A DNA stretch of 64,000 nucleotides from Desmospora profundinema (GCF_031454155.1 NZ_JAVDQG010000001.1:186001-250000), one strand, 5' to 3'; shown: positions 15,001 through 26,055, numbered from the stretch's first letter. Translations and numbers: made by a program. Notes: a model not told the origin generated them from the sequence alone.

Positions 15001-15780
15001 ATGGACTTATTAACCAAAGCGCGGGAGATTCATCGTCTCCTGCTGACCACCGGGGGACAAGCCGTCAGTTTTCAGGAAATGGCCCAGGTGTTGCGGGATG
15101 TGATCGTGGCTAACATTTATGTGATCAGCCGTAAGGGAAAAGTGTTGGGATATGCCGATGTCCAATTGGATCCCGCAGATGGTTTGTACCGTGATGTGGC
15201 CAAGCAGGGACGGGTACCGGAAGAGTATAACACCCGCCTGAAGAAAGTGACGGAGACCATCGCCAACCAGGATGAAGGAAGTGAAATCAGCTTTACCCAC
15301 CATGTAGGGGATGGTCATGAACATCGTTATACTACGGTCGTTCCCGTCATTGGAGGCGGAGAGCGGCTGGGGACTCTCTTGTTGACCCGCTTTGACGAAC
15401 CTTTTATCGATGACGATCTAATCCTGGCGGAGTACGGGGCAACCGTCGTCGGAATGGAGATCATCCAGGTGAAGGCGGAAGAAGCGGAGGAAGAAGCGCG
15501 CAACCGAGCCATGGTCCAGTTGGCTGTCGACTCCCTCTCTTACAGTGAGATGGAAGCGGTTATACACATTTTTGATGAGCTGGACGGGGAAGAAGGGATC
15601 CTCGTTGCCAGCAAGGTGGCTGACCGGGTGGGCATCACCCGCTCCGTCATCGTCAATGCCTTGCGCAAACTGGAGAGCGCCGGTGTCATCGATTCTCGTT
15701 CACTGGGTATGAAAGGAACCCACATCAAAGTCCTCAATGACCAATGGCTGCCTGCGCTGCAAAAGATCAAAGGAGCGTAA
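15001..15780 (+). CDS. codY: GTP- and branched-chain-amino-acid-sensing repressor CodY
   Basis: The 259-residue global regulator has the N-terminal GAF domain that binds isoleucine, leucine or valine (about 1-155) and a C-terminal winged helix. The DNA-reading segment is [28 protein letters not shown]. With GTP and branched-chain amino acids bound, CodY represses stationary-phase genes. ATG 15001 is chosen over the upstream in-frame start because GGAGGGGG lies 6 bases before it and [14 protein letters not shown] is the normal family start. It ends the hslVU operon. In B. subtilis the flagellar operon follows; here only a hairpin-containing spacer precedes rpsB. Confidence 0.97.
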   Translation: MDLLTKAREIHRLLLTTGGQAVSFQEMAQVLRDVIVANIYVISRKGKVLGYADVQLDPADGLYRDVAKQGRVPEEYNTRLKKVTETIANQDEGSEISFTHHVGDGHEHRYTTVVPVIGGGERLGTLLLTRFDEPFIDDDLILAEYGATVVGMEIIQVKAEEAEEEARNRAMVQLAVDSLSYSEMEAVIHIFDELDGEEGILVASKVADRVGITRSVIVNALRKLESAGVIDSRSLGMKGTHIKVLNDQWLPALQKIKGA

Positions 15781-15834
15781 GGGCACACGTCTATTACCTT
15801 TCTACCATTATGAATCATGTTTTCATGAAAGGGA

Positions 15835-15920
15835 GGCTTGGTTTTCCGGCGGCGTGACTTGCCATGCATTGGAACTTAAGACGGAAAACCAAGCCGACCG
15901 ACCCCTCAGCGTGAAGGGTC
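15835..15920 (+). repeat. Perfect 14-bp inverted repeat plus a second hairpin between codY and rpsB
   Basis: GGCTTGGTTTTCCG (15835-15848) and CGGAAAACCAAGCC (15882-15895) pair perfectly around a 33-base loop. Next to it GACCC and GGGTC (15899-15919) flank CTCAGCGTGAA. The second hairpin resembles 10368-10398 (both contain TCAGCGTGAAGGG followed by AAGAAAA). No T-run follows, so this does not look like an ordinary terminator. The gap 15781-16125 holds no gene. Confidence 0.6.
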
Positions 15921-15982
15921 AAGAAAACGTATTACCTCATGGGGGACTGGTGAACAGATCTGATCCATATGAGGAAAAGAAC

Positions 15983-16012
15983 TTGCTTCACCACTTTCGC
16001 TTGTGGTATATT
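15983..16012 (+). promoter_or_regulatory. Promoter of rpsB
   Basis: TTGCTT (15983-15988) and TATATT (16007-16012) are separated by 18 bases. Transcription would start near 16019 and leave a GC-rich leader of about 107 bases before rpsB, which could hold regulatory structure. Confidence 0.65.
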
Positions 16013-16125
16013 ATCAAATGGTGTAAACACACACGCCGGTGGATGGATTCCGGGCGGTGCCGAATGGTCGGTTCCGGTTCCACAGGAAGCTGGCGGAGGC
16101 TAAAACCCAAAGGAGGCATGTATCC

Positions 16126-16824
16126 ATGGCTGTCGTATCCATGAAACAGCTTTTGGAAGCGGGTGTTCACTTCGGGCACCAGACCCGTCGTTGGAACCCC
16201 AAGATGGAGAAGTATATTTTTACAGAACGGAACGGGATCTACATCATCGACCTGCAAAAAACGGTCAAAATGATGGAAGACACCTACAACTACGTGCGTG
16301 ACCTGGCATCCCAGGGGGGCAACCTGCTCTTCGTCGGAACGAAGAAACAAGCCCAAGACGCCGTGAAAGAAGAAGCCGAGCGGTCCGGCATGTTCTATGT
16401 CAACCATCGCTGGCTGGGTGGCACGCTGACCAACTTCCAGACGATCCGCAAACGGATCAACCGGCTGCACAAGTTGGAGGCAATGGAAGAAGACGGTACC
16501 TTTGACGTGTTACCTAAAAAAGAAGTGGTTATGCTGAAGAAGGAACAAGCCCGTCTGGAGAAATTCCTCGGCGGTATCAAGCATATGAAAAAACTTCCCG
16601 ACGCGGTCTTCATCATCGACCCGCGTAAGGAGCGGATTGCAGTGGCGGAAGCCCGCAAGCTAGGTATCCCGATCATTGCGATTGTCGATACCAACTGCGA
16701 TCCCGATGAGATCGATCACATCATTCCCGGCAACGATGACGCCATCCGCGCCGTTCGCCTCTTTACTTCGAAAATGGCGGATGCCGTCCTGGAAGGGAAA
16801 CAGGGAGAACAAACTGCGTCCTGA
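16126..16824 (+). CDS. rpsB: 30S ribosomal protein S2
   Basis: The 232-residue protein carries the S2 signature from its first residues ([22 protein letters not shown]) through the coiled-coil region and [41 protein letters not shown]2 joins the 30S subunit late and helps bind S1 and the mRNA. The ATG at 16126 follows AAAGGAGG at 8 bases; in-frame starts further upstream lie in the leader. A strong terminator separates it from tsf, so S2 can be made in excess of EF-Ts. Confidence 0.98.
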   Translation: MAVVSMKQLLEAGVHFGHQTRRWNPKMEKYIFTERNGIYIIDLQKTVKMMEDTYNYVRDLASQGGNLLFVGTKKQAQDAVKEEAERSGMFYVNHRWLGGTLTNFQTIRKRINRLHKLEAMEEDGTFDVLPKKEVVMLKKEQARLEKFLGGIKHMKKLPDAVFIIDPRKERIAVAEARKLGIPIIAIVDTNCDPDEIDHIIPGNDDAIRAVRLFTSKMADAVLEGKQGEQTAS

Positions 16825-16832
16825 GTGAACGC

Positions 16833-16871
16833 AAAAGGGGTGGCCACGGGATGCGTGACCACCCTTTTTTT
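16833..16871 (+). terminator. Terminator between rpsB and tsf
   Basis: AAGGGGTGGCCAC pairs with GTGACCACCCTT (minor mismatch) and is followed by seven Ts. Partial read-through would feed tsf. Confidence 0.9.
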
Positions 16872-16909
16872 CTACGATATCTCTTGAATTACGCGAGGAG
16901 GAATGGACC

Positions 16910-17560
16910 ATGGCGATCTCCGCCGCTCAAGTAAAAGAACTGCGAGAAAAAACAGGCGCAGGCATGATGGACTGCAAAAAGGTGTTAACCGAAACCGACG
17001 GCGATATGGAAAGAGCAATGGAACTGCTCAGGGAAAAAGGGTTGGCCAAAGCGGAAAAGAAAGCGGACCGTATCGCAGCTGAAGGCGTCGTGGAATCTTA
17101 CATACACGCTGGCGGACGCATCGGGGTGCTGGTGGAAGTCAACTGTGAGACCGATTTCGTGGGTAAAACCGATGAATTCCGTTCGTTTGTCAAAGACGTG
17201 GCGATGCAGATTGCCGCGATGAACCCGCAATACGTGCGCCGGGAGGAAGTGCCGGAGGCAGAGGTGGAGAAAGAGCGGGAGATCTTGCGCAACCAGGCAC
17301 TTCAGGAAGGCAAGCCGGAACATATTGTCGATAAAATGGTGGAAGGGCGCCTGGGCAAATTTTATGAGCGGGTTTGCTTGTTGGAGCAGCCTTACATTAA
17401 AGACGGCGACAAGACGATTGATGAGTTGGTAAAGGAGAAAATCGCCAAAATCGGTGAAAATATTTCTGTTCGTCGTTTTGTTCGATATGAACTGGGCGAG
17501 GGGTTGGAAAAGCGGGAAGACGACTTTGTCCAAGAAGTCATGTCCCAAGTCAACCAGTAA
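16910..17560 (+). CDS. tsf: Translation elongation factor Ts
   Basis: The 216-residue protein recharges EF-Tu by exchanging GDP for GTP. The N-terminal UBA-like domain with [30 protein letters not shown] and the [12 protein letters not shown] core are diagnostic. It is shorter than the Bacillus and E. coli proteins (about 283-293 residues) because the second core subdomain is abbreviated, a form also found in other Bacillota and in Thermus. It ends with [20 protein letters not shown]. The ATG follows GCGAGGAGG. It lies in the standard rpsB-tsf-pyrH-frr order. Confidence 0.97.
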   Translation: MAISAAQVKELREKTGAGMMDCKKVLTETDGDMERAMELLREKGLAKAEKKADRIAAEGVVESYIHAGGRIGVLVEVNCETDFVGKTDEFRSFVKDVAMQIAAMNPQYVRREEVPEAEVEKEREILRNQALQEGKPEHIVDKMVEGRLGKFYERVCLLEQPYIKDGDKTIDELVKEKIAKIGENISVRRFVRYELGEGLEKREDDFVQEVMSQVNQ

Positions 17561-17569
17561 AAGAGGTTA

Positions 17570-17597
17570 GGGGAACACGGCGTGTTCCCTTTTTTTG
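17570..17597 (+). terminator. Terminator between tsf and pyrH
   Basis: AGGGAACAC and GTGTTCCCT pair perfectly around a short GGC loop and are followed by seven Ts. Confidence 0.9.
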
Positions 17598-17608
17598 CAC
17601 GGGGGTGA

Positions 17609-18390
<782 letters not shown>

Positions 18391-18391
<1 letters not shown>

Positions 18392-18948
18392 TGAATTCCG
18401 GTCTAAAACAAGATACAACGACACGGATGGAAAAAACGATCCAGGCTCTGAAACGAGATTTAGCGTCTCTGCGAGCGGGCCGTGCCACTCCTTCTTTGCT
18501 GGAGAAAGTGACGGTGGAGTATTATGGCAGTGAGATGCCGATTAACCAAATGGCTAACGTATCCGTACCGGAACCGCGTTTATTGGTGATTCAGCCTTGG
18601 GACAAGTCGGCATTGGCAGAGATTGAACGGGCCATTCTCAAGTCGGAGCTGGGGTTGACACCAACCAACGATGGAAACCTGATCCGGATTTCCATTCCGG
18701 CACTGACCGAGGAACGGCGGGCTGAGTTGGTCAAAGTGGTGAAAAAGACTGGGGAAGAAGCAAAAGTGGCGATTCGCAACATCCGCCGGGATGCCAATGA
18801 AGAAGTGAAAAAGATGGAGAAGAACGGTGAACTTTCCGAAGATGAATTGCGTCGCTCCCAGGATGAGATTCAAAAGTTGACCGACCGTTTCATTAAGGAA
18901 GCGGATCAGGTGGTGGAAGACAAAGAAAAAGAAGTGATGGAAGTGTAA
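18391..18948 (+). CDS. frr: Ribosome recycling factor
   Basis: The 185-residue protein splits post-termination ribosomes together with EF-G. It has the family length and signatures: LRAGRATPSLLEKVTVEYYGS, PINQMANVSVPEPRLLVIQPWDKS, and the C-terminal helix region IRNIRRDANEEVKKMEKNGELSEDE. The start shares its first base with the pyrH stop codon, showing translational coupling. A strong terminator follows. Confidence 0.98.
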
Positions 18949-18963
18949 GCTGCTTATCGATTC

Positions 18964-18995
18964 AACCCCCTTCCCGGGAAGGGGGTTTTGTTTTA
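18964..18995 (+). terminator. Terminator after frr
   Basis: CCCCCTTCCCGGGAAGGGGG is a near-perfect self-complementary stem, flanked by AA and followed by TTTTGTTTT. Confidence 0.9.
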
Positions 18996-19039
18996 TACGT
19001 CGCTGTCAGACAAGGGTCGGTCACTCTTTTTAAGTAGAA

Positions 19040-19068
19040 AAGACAGAGGAAATCAGGCATACTATAAG
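19040..19068 (+). promoter_or_regulatory. Promoter of the uppS-cdsA-dxr-rseP-proS operon
   Basis: AAGACA (19040-19045) and TATAAG (19063-19068) are 17 bases apart. A GC-rich leader of about 105 bases follows before uppS. The -35 matches only four of six positions. Confidence 0.5.
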
Positions 19069-19181
19069 ATGCAAGGCGGTATTTCGCGTCCCGGGGCGGG
19101 ACCGCGCGCTGCCGGGACCGGGACTTTTCGACAGACAAATAATACGGGTTTTCATCCGGGTAGGAACGCGGGGGAATGACA

Positions 19182-19970
19182 ATGATTCAAAGGTTGAAGA
19201 AATGGTTGGTCGGGTATCAGTCCGCTCCCGGCACAGATGACGAAAAGTGGATCCCTCGTTTACAGGAGGGACCGATCCCTAAGCATGTGGCTATTATCAT
19301 GGATGGCAATGGAAGATGGGCGAAGAAGAGAGGGATGCCCCGGGTGGCGGGACACCGCGCCGGAATGAAGAGTGTCCGCAATGTTACTCGTGCGGCAGAT
19401 GATTTGGGAGAAATCGAGGCGCTCACCCTCTATTCTTTTTCAACAGAAAATTGGAAGCGTCCCAAGGACGAAGTCAACTTTTTGATGAGTCTGCCTGAGG
19501 AGTTTATCCGTACGGATTTGGATGAGTTGGTGGAACGGAATATTCAAGTTCGGATGTTGGGGAACAAGGAAGGTCTTCCGGCCCATACGTTGGAAGCGAT
19601 CGGAAAATTTGAGGAAGCAACCGCCGACAACACGGGGATGATCCTCAATTTCGCGATGAATTACGGTTCCCGCTTCGAGATCATTGAAGCTACCCGAAGG
19701 ATTATAGATGAGGTAAAATCGGGCAAGCTGGATAGGGACGATGTGGACGAAAATGTGTTTAATGAATTTTTGTTAACAGCCACATTGCCCGAGCCGGACT
19801 TGATGATCCGAACGAGCGGGGAAGTGCGCATCAGCAATTTTATGTTATGGCAACTGGCATACAGCGAGCTTTGGTTTACGGATGTACATTGGCCGGACTT
19901 CGGTCGGGAGAAGTTTTTTGAGGCGATCCAAGATTTTCAGCGCCGCTCGCGCCGATATGGGGCGGTGTGA
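19182..19970 (+). CDS. uppS: Undecaprenyl diphosphate synthase
   Basis: This cis-prenyltransferase adds eight isopentenyl units to farnesyl diphosphate to make the carrier lipid for cell-wall synthesis. It carries VAIIMDGNGRWAKKRG with the catalytic Asp, HRAGMKSVRNV, LTLYSFSTENWKRP and the C-terminal PDLMIRTSGEVRISNFMLWQLAYSE. I prefer ATG 19182, 6 bases after GGGGGA, over the ATG two codons upstream. The 262-residue product has a slightly longer N-terminus than usual. It starts a run of envelope genes with cdsA, dxr and rseP. Confidence 0.97.
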   Translation: MIQRLKKWLVGYQSAPGTDDEKWIPRLQEGPIPKHVAIIMDGNGRWAKKRGMPRVAGHRAGMKSVRNVTRAADDLGEIEALTLYSFSTENWKRPKDEVNFLMSLPEEFIRTDLDELVERNIQVRMLGNKEGLPAHTLEAIGKFEEATADNTGMILNFAMNYGSRFEIIEATRRIIDEVKSGKLDRDDVDENVFNEFLLTATLPEPDLMIRTSGEVRISNFMLWQLAYSELWFTDVHWPDFGREKFFEAIQDFQRRSRRYGAV

Positions 19971-19990
19971 CGGAGACAGGTGAAAAGTGG

Positions 19991-20791
19991 ATGAAACAGC
20001 GGATTGTGACGGGGGTGTTAGGAGGTGGCTTGTTTCTTGCCGTATTGGCGGTGGGAGGCTGGCCATATGCGCTGATGGTGACCGTTTTGGCCACCATTGG
20101 CTATGTGGAGTTTTGCCGAATGAAGGGAATTCGCTGGAGCCGTCCCCAGGCTTGGGCCGGTTTCGCTACCTTGTGGCTCATCCTGTTGACGGGATTGTCT
20201 GAACAGGCGTATCTGCCAATCGGTGGGATCTTGGAACATCCGACCAACATTCTCGCCGGGATGATCCTGTTTTTTCTATGGATGGTGGCAAGTCGCAACC
20301 ACTTTACGATCGGTGAGCTCGCCTATTTGTTTTTAGGGTCCTTATACATAGGTTATGGCTTTTCCTACATGATCCAGGCCCGCTTGATTACCGATGGCCT
20401 GGCATGGTCCCTGCTGGCGGTGTTGGTTACTTTCGCCAGTGACACAGGCGCTTATTTCATAGGAAAGCGGCTGGGGAATCGCAAACTGTGGCCTTCCATC
20501 AGTCCCAACAAAACAGTGGAGGGATCCTTAGGAGGCATACTGGCTTCTCTATTGGTCAGTGTCGCTGTGGCCCTGATATTCCCCCAACTGGGGACGGTTG
20601 CCTTTGTGGTGGCCGTCGGTTTGTTGATCGGTGTGGCCGGTCAGTTCGGCGATTTGATCGAGTCGGCGATCAAACGGTCAGCGGGGGTGAAAGATTCGGG
20701 TGCGTTGTTACCAGGACACGGAGGCGTGCTGGATCGCTTTGACAGCCTGCTGTTGGTGTTCCCTGTGCTCCATCTGGCACAATTGATCTAG
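19991..20791 (+). CDS. cdsA: Phosphatidate cytidylyltransferase
   Basis: The 266-residue integral membrane enzyme makes CDP-diacylglycerol from phosphatidate and CTP. It has seven or eight hydrophobic helices and the CDS signature around [33 protein letters not shown], then [21 protein letters not shown] near the end. ATG 19991 (MKQRIVTG) is preferred to the GTG overlapping the uppS stop, because AGGTGA lies just before it and the family starts there. The spacing to uppS and dxr shows one operon. Confidence 0.96.
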   Translation: MKQRIVTGVLGGGLFLAVLAVGGWPYALMVTVLATIGYVEFCRMKGIRWSRPQAWAGFATLWLILLTGLSEQAYLPIGGILEHPTNILAGMILFFLWMVASRNHFTIGELAYLFLGSLYIGYGFSYMIQARLITDGLAWSLLAVLVTFASDTGAYFIGKRLGNRKLWPSISPNKTVEGSLGGILASLLVSVAVALIFPQLGTVAFVVAVGLLIGVAGQFGDLIESAIKRSAGVKDSGALLPGHGGVLDRFDSLLLVFPVLHLAQLI

Positions 20792-20808
20792 GGAGGGAAA
20801 CTGGAGAG

Positions 20809-21963
20809 ATGAAAACAATCGCGATCCTGGGATCCACCGGTTCCATCGGCCGCAATACATTGGAGGTCGTCAAGCAGCATCCGGACCGTTTTCAGGTGAC
20901 GGCATTGGCGGCAGGGAGCAATGCGGACGAGATGGTGAAGCAGGTGGAAACGTTCCGGCCGAAAATAGTATCCATGGCGACGGAACAGGCGGCGCAGCAG
21001 GTACGGGAGCGTGCCTCCTATCCGGTGGATGTGATCAGCGGGGAAGCCGGCCTGTTGGAGGTAGCGGCTCATTCAGATGCCAGTGATGTCATGTCGGCTC
21101 TGGTGGGCAGTCGTGGTCTTCCTCCTACCTTGGCGGCTATTCGGGCCGGTAAAACGATTCATTTGGCTAACAAAGAAACCCTGGTGATGGCGGGAGCCAT
21201 CGTCATGGCGGAAGCGAAGCGGCATGGTGTGGCTATTTTGCCCGTGGACAGCGAGCATTCGGCCATTTTTCAATGCTTAAACGGTGAGCGGAAGCGGGAT
21301 GTCCGTCGATTGATTGTAACCGCCTCCGGAGGGGCTTTCCGGGATTGGTCCCGGAAACAACTGGCCCATGCCACACGGGAGCAGGCTTTAACCCATCCCA
21401 ATTGGTCGATGGGGGCCAAAGTGACCATCGATTCGGCCACCATGATGAACAAGGGGCTGGAAGTGATGGAGGCGCGATGGTTATTTGATCTTTCCTACGA
21501 TCAAATCGACGTACTCATCCATCCGGAAAGTATCATCCACTCCATGGTGGAGTTTGAGGATGGAGCTGTTATGGCTCAGCTGGGTACGCCGGACATGAAG
21601 GGTCCGATCCAATATGCGCTTAGTTATCCGGAGCGATGGCCGCTGGAAACGAAGCGGTTAAATCTGGCCGAAGTGGGTCGGCTCCATTTCCGGGAAGCGG
21701 ATATGGAACGATACCCCTGCCTGCGTATGGCTTATGAAGCAGGTCGTGCCGGCGGGACCGTCCCCACGGTCCTCAATGCAGCCAATGAGGTGGCAGTGGA
21801 GCGTTTTTTGGACGGAGAGATCACGTTTTTGGAGATCGAGTCTATGATCGAAGAGGTGCTTTCTCGGCATATTCCCCAGGCCAACCCGGATCTGGAAGCC
21901 TTATTTGAAGCAGATCGGTGGGCGCGGGAGGCTGCGCGCCGTTGTGGGGCCCAGGCGGGCTGA
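20809..21963 (+). CDS. dxr: 1-deoxy-D-xylulose 5-phosphate reductoisomerase
   Basis: The 384-residue enzyme makes 2-C-methyl-D-erythritol 4-phosphate with NADPH, the committed step of the MEP isoprenoid pathway. It has the N-terminal dinucleotide motif [16 protein letters not shown] and [11 protein letters not shown]. The metal-binding motif [12 protein letters not shown], the loop TASGGAFRD and [22 protein letters not shown] follow. The ATG follows AGGGAGG. Its product feeds uppS, encoded two genes upstream. Confidence 0.98.
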   Translation: MKTIAILGSTGSIGRNTLEVVKQHPDRFQVTALAAGSNADEMVKQVETFRPKIVSMATEQAAQQVRERASYPVDVISGEAGLLEVAAHSDASDVMSALVGSRGLPPTLAAIRAGKTIHLANKETLVMAGAIVMAEAKRHGVAILPVDSEHSAIFQCLNGERKRDVRRLIVTASGGAFRDWSRKQLAHATREQALTHPNWSMGAKVTIDSATMMNKGLEVMEARWLFDLSYDQIDVLIHPESIIHSMVEFEDGAVMAQLGTPDMKGPIQYALSYPERWPLETKRLNLAEVGRLHFREADMERYPCLRMAYEAGRAGGTVPTVLNAANEVAVERFLDGEITFLEIESMIEEVLSRHIPQANPDLEALFEADRWAREAARRCGAQAG

Positions 21964-21993
21964 CCCTGGGATCAATCGAGGCGGTGATAGGTA

Positions 21994-23337
21994 GTGTTTC
22001 AAACGATCATTTCCTTTATATTGGTGATTAGTGTATTGGTGTTCATCCATGAGCTGGGTCATTTTCTTTTCGCCAAACGGGCGGGAATCCTGGTACGAGA
22101 GTTCGCGATTGGATTTGGTCCGAAAATATTTTCTGTTTTTCGGGGAGAAACGCTGTACTCCATCCGCATTTTGCCCTTAGGCGGGTATGTGCGCATGGCA
22201 GGAGAAGACCCGGAGATTGTGGAGTTGAAGACCGGAACGCAGCTGATTCTGGACAAAGATGAGGACGGACGCGTGCTGCGGATCCGTGCCCCCAAGCCCG
22301 CAGTGGGAGGGGCCGGGGTGGAGGAGCCTCTTGTGGAAACGGGGGATCCGGAAGCGGATGATTTGCCCGCGCACCTTCCGTCCAGGGCTTCCACGTCGGG
22401 TGGGAAGCTCTTAGAAGTTGATTTGGAAGATCGCTTATTCGTGCTGGTGGAAGATGAATCCGGCCGAGAAGTGCGGCATGATGTCCATCCGCAGGCGGTT
22501 ATCCAGTATGACGAGCAAAACATGATTCAAATTGCCCCGTTGGATCGACAGTTCGGATCCAAGTCGATCCTAGATCGGTTTCTGACGATTGCTGCCGGAC
22601 CGGTGTTCAACTTCATCCTCACCATTATCCTGGTGGCGGTCGTAACGATGTTCATCGGTTTGGAGACACGAGTATCCATCAATGGTGTGGTGGAAAACTC
22701 ACCGGCGCAAGAGGCGGGAATCAAGGCGGGGGACATTGTCCGGGAGATTGAAGGAAAGCCTGTGACCAGCACCACCGACATTCGCATCCCGCTGGTGGAA
22801 TCACAGGGCGAGCCGGTGGATATGGTGTTGGAACGGGCAAACCAACCCTATGAGACTCGTATCCAACCGGAGTTGTCCGAGGACGCCGAGACGTATCTGA
22901 TCGGGATCGAGATGAAGCAAGAGATGCGGGATGCTACGCTGTCGGAATCCGTGGTGCAAGGCTTCACGGGGTCCTATAACATGGCGGTGGTTCTGTTCCG
23001 CAGTCTGGGGCAACTGATCACCGGCAAGGTGGGGATCGATAACCTGGCGGGACCGGTGGGGATCGCTGATATTACGGGACAAGCTGCCGAAGCGGGATGG
23101 ATCGCTTTGTTGCGTTTGACGGCCATATTAAGCCTCAACCTGGGGATTCTCAATCTGCTTCCGATTCCGGCCCTGGATGGAAGCCGGTTGGTGTTTATCC
23201 TGTTGGAGGCGGTGCGGGGACGGCCGATTGATCCCAATAAGGAGAGTATGGTTCACTTTGTCGGATTTGCTTTGTTAATGATGTTGATGCTGTTTGTTAC
23301 CTACAATGATATCGTTCGGCTCTTTTTCAATGGATGA
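21994..23337 (+). CDS. rseP: Site-2 protease RseP/RasP (M50 zinc metalloprotease)
   Basis: The 447-residue membrane protease cuts anti-sigma factors and remnant signal peptides within the membrane. It shows the zinc motif HELGHF in the first helix, PLGGYVRMAGEDPE, a PDZ domain (about 225-300, with SPAQEAGIKAGDIVREIEGKPV) and the third ligand region NLGILNLLPIPALDGSRL. An acidic, proline-rich stretch between the first helix and the PDZ domain makes it a little longer than B. subtilis RasP. The gene starts with GTG and ends directly before proS. Confidence 0.96.
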   Translation: MFQTIISFILVISVLVFIHELGHFLFAKRAGILVREFAIGFGPKIFSVFRGETLYSIRILPLGGYVRMAGEDPEIVELKTGTQLILDKDEDGRVLRIRAPKPAVGGAGVEEPLVETGDPEADDLPAHLPSRASTSGGKLLEVDLEDRLFVLVEDESGREVRHDVHPQAVIQYDEQNMIQIAPLDRQFGSKSILDRFLTIAAGPVFNFILTIILVAVVTMFIGLETRVSINGVVENSPAQEAGIKAGDIVREIEGKPVTSTTDIRIPLVESQGEPVDMVLERANQPYETRIQPELSEDAETYLIGIEMKQEMRDATLSESVVQGFTGSYNMAVVLFRSLGQLITGKVGIDNLAGPVGIADITGQAAEAGWIALLRLTAILSLNLGILNLLPIPALDGSRLVFILLEAVRGRPIDPNKESMVHFVGFALLMMLMLFVTYNDIVRLFFNG

Positions 23338-23361
23338 ATGGGAAGTCGAGGGGGAGGAACC

Positions 23362-25089
23362 GTGAGACAACAGACCATGCTGGCTCCCACCCTGCGTGAA
23401 GTGGGAGCGGAAGCGGAGATGGCCAGCCATCGGCTGATGCTGCGGGCGGGGTTGATCCGCCAACTGGCGTCGGGGGTGTACACCTACTTGCCGCTGGGCT
23501 ACCGGTCGCTCCGCAAGGTGGAGCAAATTGTCCGGGAAGAGATGGACCGGATCGGTGCTCAAGAAGTATTGATGCCGGCGATGAATCCGGCGGAACTGTG
23601 GGAAGAGACGGGCCGTTGGGATACTTACGGCCCGGAATTGGTCACTCTGAAGGACCGGCATGAACGAAAGTTTTTGCTGGGACCGACACATGAAGAGGTG
23701 ATCACGGATCTGATGCGGAATGAGGTTAATTCTTATAAAAAACTGCCGATGTCCCTGTATCAGATCCAGACCAAATTCCGGGATGAGCGGCGTCCCCGTT
23801 CCGGTTTGCTGCGGGGACGGGAATTTTTAATGAAGGATGCCTATTCCTTTCATGCCGACCGGGAGTCGCTGGATGCGACCTATCAGGATATGGTTGATGC
23901 TTATGTCCGCATCTTCACCCGGTTGGGCCTCGATTTTAGGGCAGTGGAAGCCGACTCCGGTGCCATTGGCGGCAAGGAGAGCCATGAATTTATGGTGCTG
24001 TCCGAATCCGGCGAGGATACACTTGCCATCTGCGGGGGCTGTGACTACGCGGCCAACATTGAGACGGCACAGGCGGGATCAACAAAAGGGGATTCGCCTG
24101 GAGAAGCGGATCCGGAGCAGGTGCCGCAGCCTGAAAAGGTGGCAACACCGGGGAAATCCACCATCCTTGAGGTGGCATCCCACTTAAACGTGCCTTCGGA
24201 ACGCCTGATTAAAAGCTTGCTGTTTCAGGTGGATGGCGAGCCGGTGCTGGTGTTGGTGCGGGGAGATGATGAAGCCAACGAGGTGAAGGTGAAAAACGCC
24301 CTGGGCGCTACGGAGGTGGAGCTGGCCGATGAGGCGACGGTGCTTCGTGTCACCGGAGCTCCGGCAGGTTTCGCCGGTCCGGTCGGGTTAAAAGAAACGG
24401 TCCGCATCGTGGCTGACGAAGCGGTACAGGGCTTGTACGATGGGGTAGTCGGAGCCAACGAACCGGACGCTCACCTTATTCATGTCAATCCGGGACGTGA
24501 TTTCCAGGTGGATCAAGTTGCCGACATCCGTACCGTGAAGGAAGGAGATCCCTGTCCGCGCTGCGGGGGTGTGATCCGTTTCACCCGCGGAATCGAGGTG
24601 GGGCACGTGTTCAAATTGGGCACAAAGTACAGTGATGCCATGCGTGGCACATTCCTGGATGGCGAAGGAAAGGAACGCTCCTTTATCATGGGGTGTTACG
24701 GGATCGGCATTTCCCGGGTGGCGGCGGCCATCGTCGAGCAGCATCACGATGAAAACGGCATCCGTTGGCCGTTGGCGGCTGCGCCGTTCCAGGTCCATCT
24801 GATTGTGGTCAACGCCAAAAAGGAAGAACAGGCAAGGCTGGCCAATCAGCTGTACGAACAATTGAAAGATGCCGGTATAGAGGTATTGTTTGACGATCGT
24901 GCCGAGCGGGCTGGTGTCAAATTTAAGGATTCCGACTTGATTGGAATCCCGCTTCGGGTCATTGTCGGCGGCAAGGCCGCGGAAGGATTGGTGGAATACA
25001 AATTCCGCCGCTCCGGTGAAAGCGGTGATCTGTCTGCGGAAGAATGGATGGTCAAGCTGCCGGAGCTGTTGAAACGGGTGGATGGTTGA
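23362..25089 (+). CDS. proS: Prolyl-tRNA synthetase
   Basis: This bacterial-type class II synthetase of 575 residues charges tRNA-Pro. It shows motif 1 near [21 protein letters not shown], motif 2 with [19 protein letters not shown], and an editing insertion (about 225-385) that clears mischarged alanine. Motif 3 ([20 protein letters not shown]) and a C-terminal anticodon-binding domain follow. GTG 23362 is chosen: GGGGGAGG lies 4 bases before it and [14 protein letters not shown] aligns with B. subtilis ProS. In B. subtilis polC follows; here an AT-rich insert intervenes. Confidence 0.97.
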   Translation: MRQQTMLAPTLREVGAEAEMASHRLMLRAGLIRQLASGVYTYLPLGYRSLRKVEQIVREEMDRIGAQEVLMPAMNPAELWEETGRWDTYGPELVTLKDRHERKFLLGPTHEEVITDLMRNEVNSYKKLPMSLYQIQTKFRDERRPRSGLLRGREFLMKDAYSFHADRESLDATYQDMVDAYVRIFTRLGLDFRAVEADSGAIGGKESHEFMVLSESGEDTLAICGGCDYAANIETAQAGSTKGDSPGEADPEQVPQPEKVATPGKSTILEVASHLNVPSERLIKSLLFQVDGEPVLVLVRGDDEANEVKVKNALGATEVELADEATVLRVTGAPAGFAGPVGLKETVRIVADEAVQGLYDGVVGANEPDAHLIHVNPGRDFQVDQVADIRTVKEGDPCPRCGGVIRFTRGIEVGHVFKLGTKYSDAMRGTFLDGEGKERSFIMGCYGIGISRVAAAIVEQHHDENGIRWPLAAAPFQVHLIVVNAKKEEQARLANQLYEQLKDAGIEVLFDDRAERAGVKFKDSDLIGIPLRVIVGGKAAEGLVEYKFRRSGESGDLSAEEWMVKLPELLKRVDG

Positions 25090-25105
25090 CCCGCATATGT
25101 GGAAG

Positions 25106-25144
25106 AAAAACGGAGCCCTTGTGATCCAAGCGGCTCCGTTTTTG
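25106..25144 (+). terminator. Terminator after proS
   Basis: AAAACGGAGCC and GGCTCCGTTTT pair perfectly around a loop of about 14 bases, with a T-run to 25143. Confidence 0.9.
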
Positions 25145-25212
25145 GTTTGTAGGGGAAGCAGGTTTCGATGATTTGCTTCATAGAATCTCCTTTGTGTCAG
25201 TGTTTGAAATTA

Positions 25213-25241
25213 TTGAAATAATAGGTTATATAGGATATAAT
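25213..25241 (+). promoter_or_regulatory. Strong sigma-A-like promoter of the AT-rich insert
   Basis: TTGAAA (25213-25218) and a perfect TATAAT (25236-25241) are separated by exactly 17 bases. The start of transcription near 25248 leaves a leader of about 34 bases carrying AAAGGAAG. Confidence 0.8.
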
Positions 25242-25281
25242 TCCCATGAAAGAAAATTTGAATTAAAGGAAGTGTTTTGAA

Positions 25282-25980
25282 ATGAGGGCAATGAAGCTTT
25301 TGTGTTTAATTGCTTTGGTTTTCTCGTTGTTTTTTGTAGGTGAAAACTTTACTTTTGCTTCCGATGAAGAAGAGATCACTTTAACTCCCGAACAGCAAAA
25401 AGAAGTAGAAGAAGCAAAAAAGCGTACACAAGAAGTGTTGCAGAACTCAGACGATGAGATTGATACCGAGGAAGTTGAAAAAATAGCCAAACTGAAGGGC
25501 GTTTCCTCAGATATCTACTCTCAAGACAACTCTACTTCGGCAGTTGGAACATATGGAGATATTTTAGTAACCCTGTCCACCTCAAGCTCTGATTCATCTG
25601 CCTGGGCTGGTGGACATGCAGGAGTTGTTTCTGAAGTGAGTGGGTATGTAGTGGAAATTTTCGGGAATAGAGGGAAGTTAAATGGGGTTAGACACTGGAA
25701 AAATAATTGGAATACACGCTATTCTCATGTAAGAGGTTTGTACGTCAAAGGGGCTAGTGGTTCTGAATACAGTTATGCGGCATCGTATGCAAGAAACAAA
25801 ATTGGAAAGTCTTATAATTATAACTTCTTCAATAAGAAAACAACAAAAAGATTCTATTGTTCCCAATTAGCATGGAGAGCATGGTATAACAAGGGGTATG
25901 ATTTAGACAATGGGGGCGCAGTGTGGCCTGTAAACCTTATTGACAGCTCGAAAACAGGTGTATTTTATAAAAAAGGATAA
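25282..25980 (+). CDS. Exported NlpC/P60-like cysteine hydrolase (YiiX/YycO type)
   Basis: The 232-residue protein has a signal peptide (LLCLIALVFSLFFVGENFTFAS) and an acidic, charged spacer (about 30-75). A circularly permuted NlpC/P60 domain follows: GDILVTLS, then GGHAGVVSEVSGY with the probable catalytic His, and KRFYCSQLAWRAWYNKGYD with the probable catalytic Cys. Relatives in this superfamily cut amide or ester bonds in cell-wall peptides or lipids. It should act outside the membrane; the substrate is unknown. Codon use is much more AT-rich than in neighbouring proS and polC, suggesting acquisition by transfer. Confidence 0.75.
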   Translation: MRAMKLLCLIALVFSLFFVGENFTFASDEEEITLTPEQQKEVEEAKKRTQEVLQNSDDEIDTEEVEKIAKLKGVSSDIYSQDNSTSAVGTYGDILVTLSTSSSDSSAWAGGHAGVVSEVSGYVVEIFGNRGKLNGVRHWKNNWNTRYSHVRGLYVKGASGSEYSYAASYARNKIGKSYNYNFFNKKTTKRFYCSQLAWRAWYNKGYDLDNGGAVWPVNLIDSSKTGVFYKKG

Positions 25981-25989
25981 ATAAGATGT

Positions 25990-26032
25990 AAGGCGGATAA
26001 GAGATCGCCTGGGTTTTTTATCCGCCTTTTTT
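25990..26032 (+). terminator. Terminator after the NlpC/P60-like gene
   Basis: AAGGCGGATAA and TTATCCGCCTT pair perfectly and are followed by a T-run. Confidence 0.9.
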
Positions 26033-26055
26033 AATATGGAGGGAGAGATGAGAAT

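Noticed and set aside
16910-17560. Short EF-Ts (216 residues) as a truncation
   Set aside because: The protein is collinear with the short EF-Ts form found in other Bacillota and in Thermus and has an intact C-terminus.
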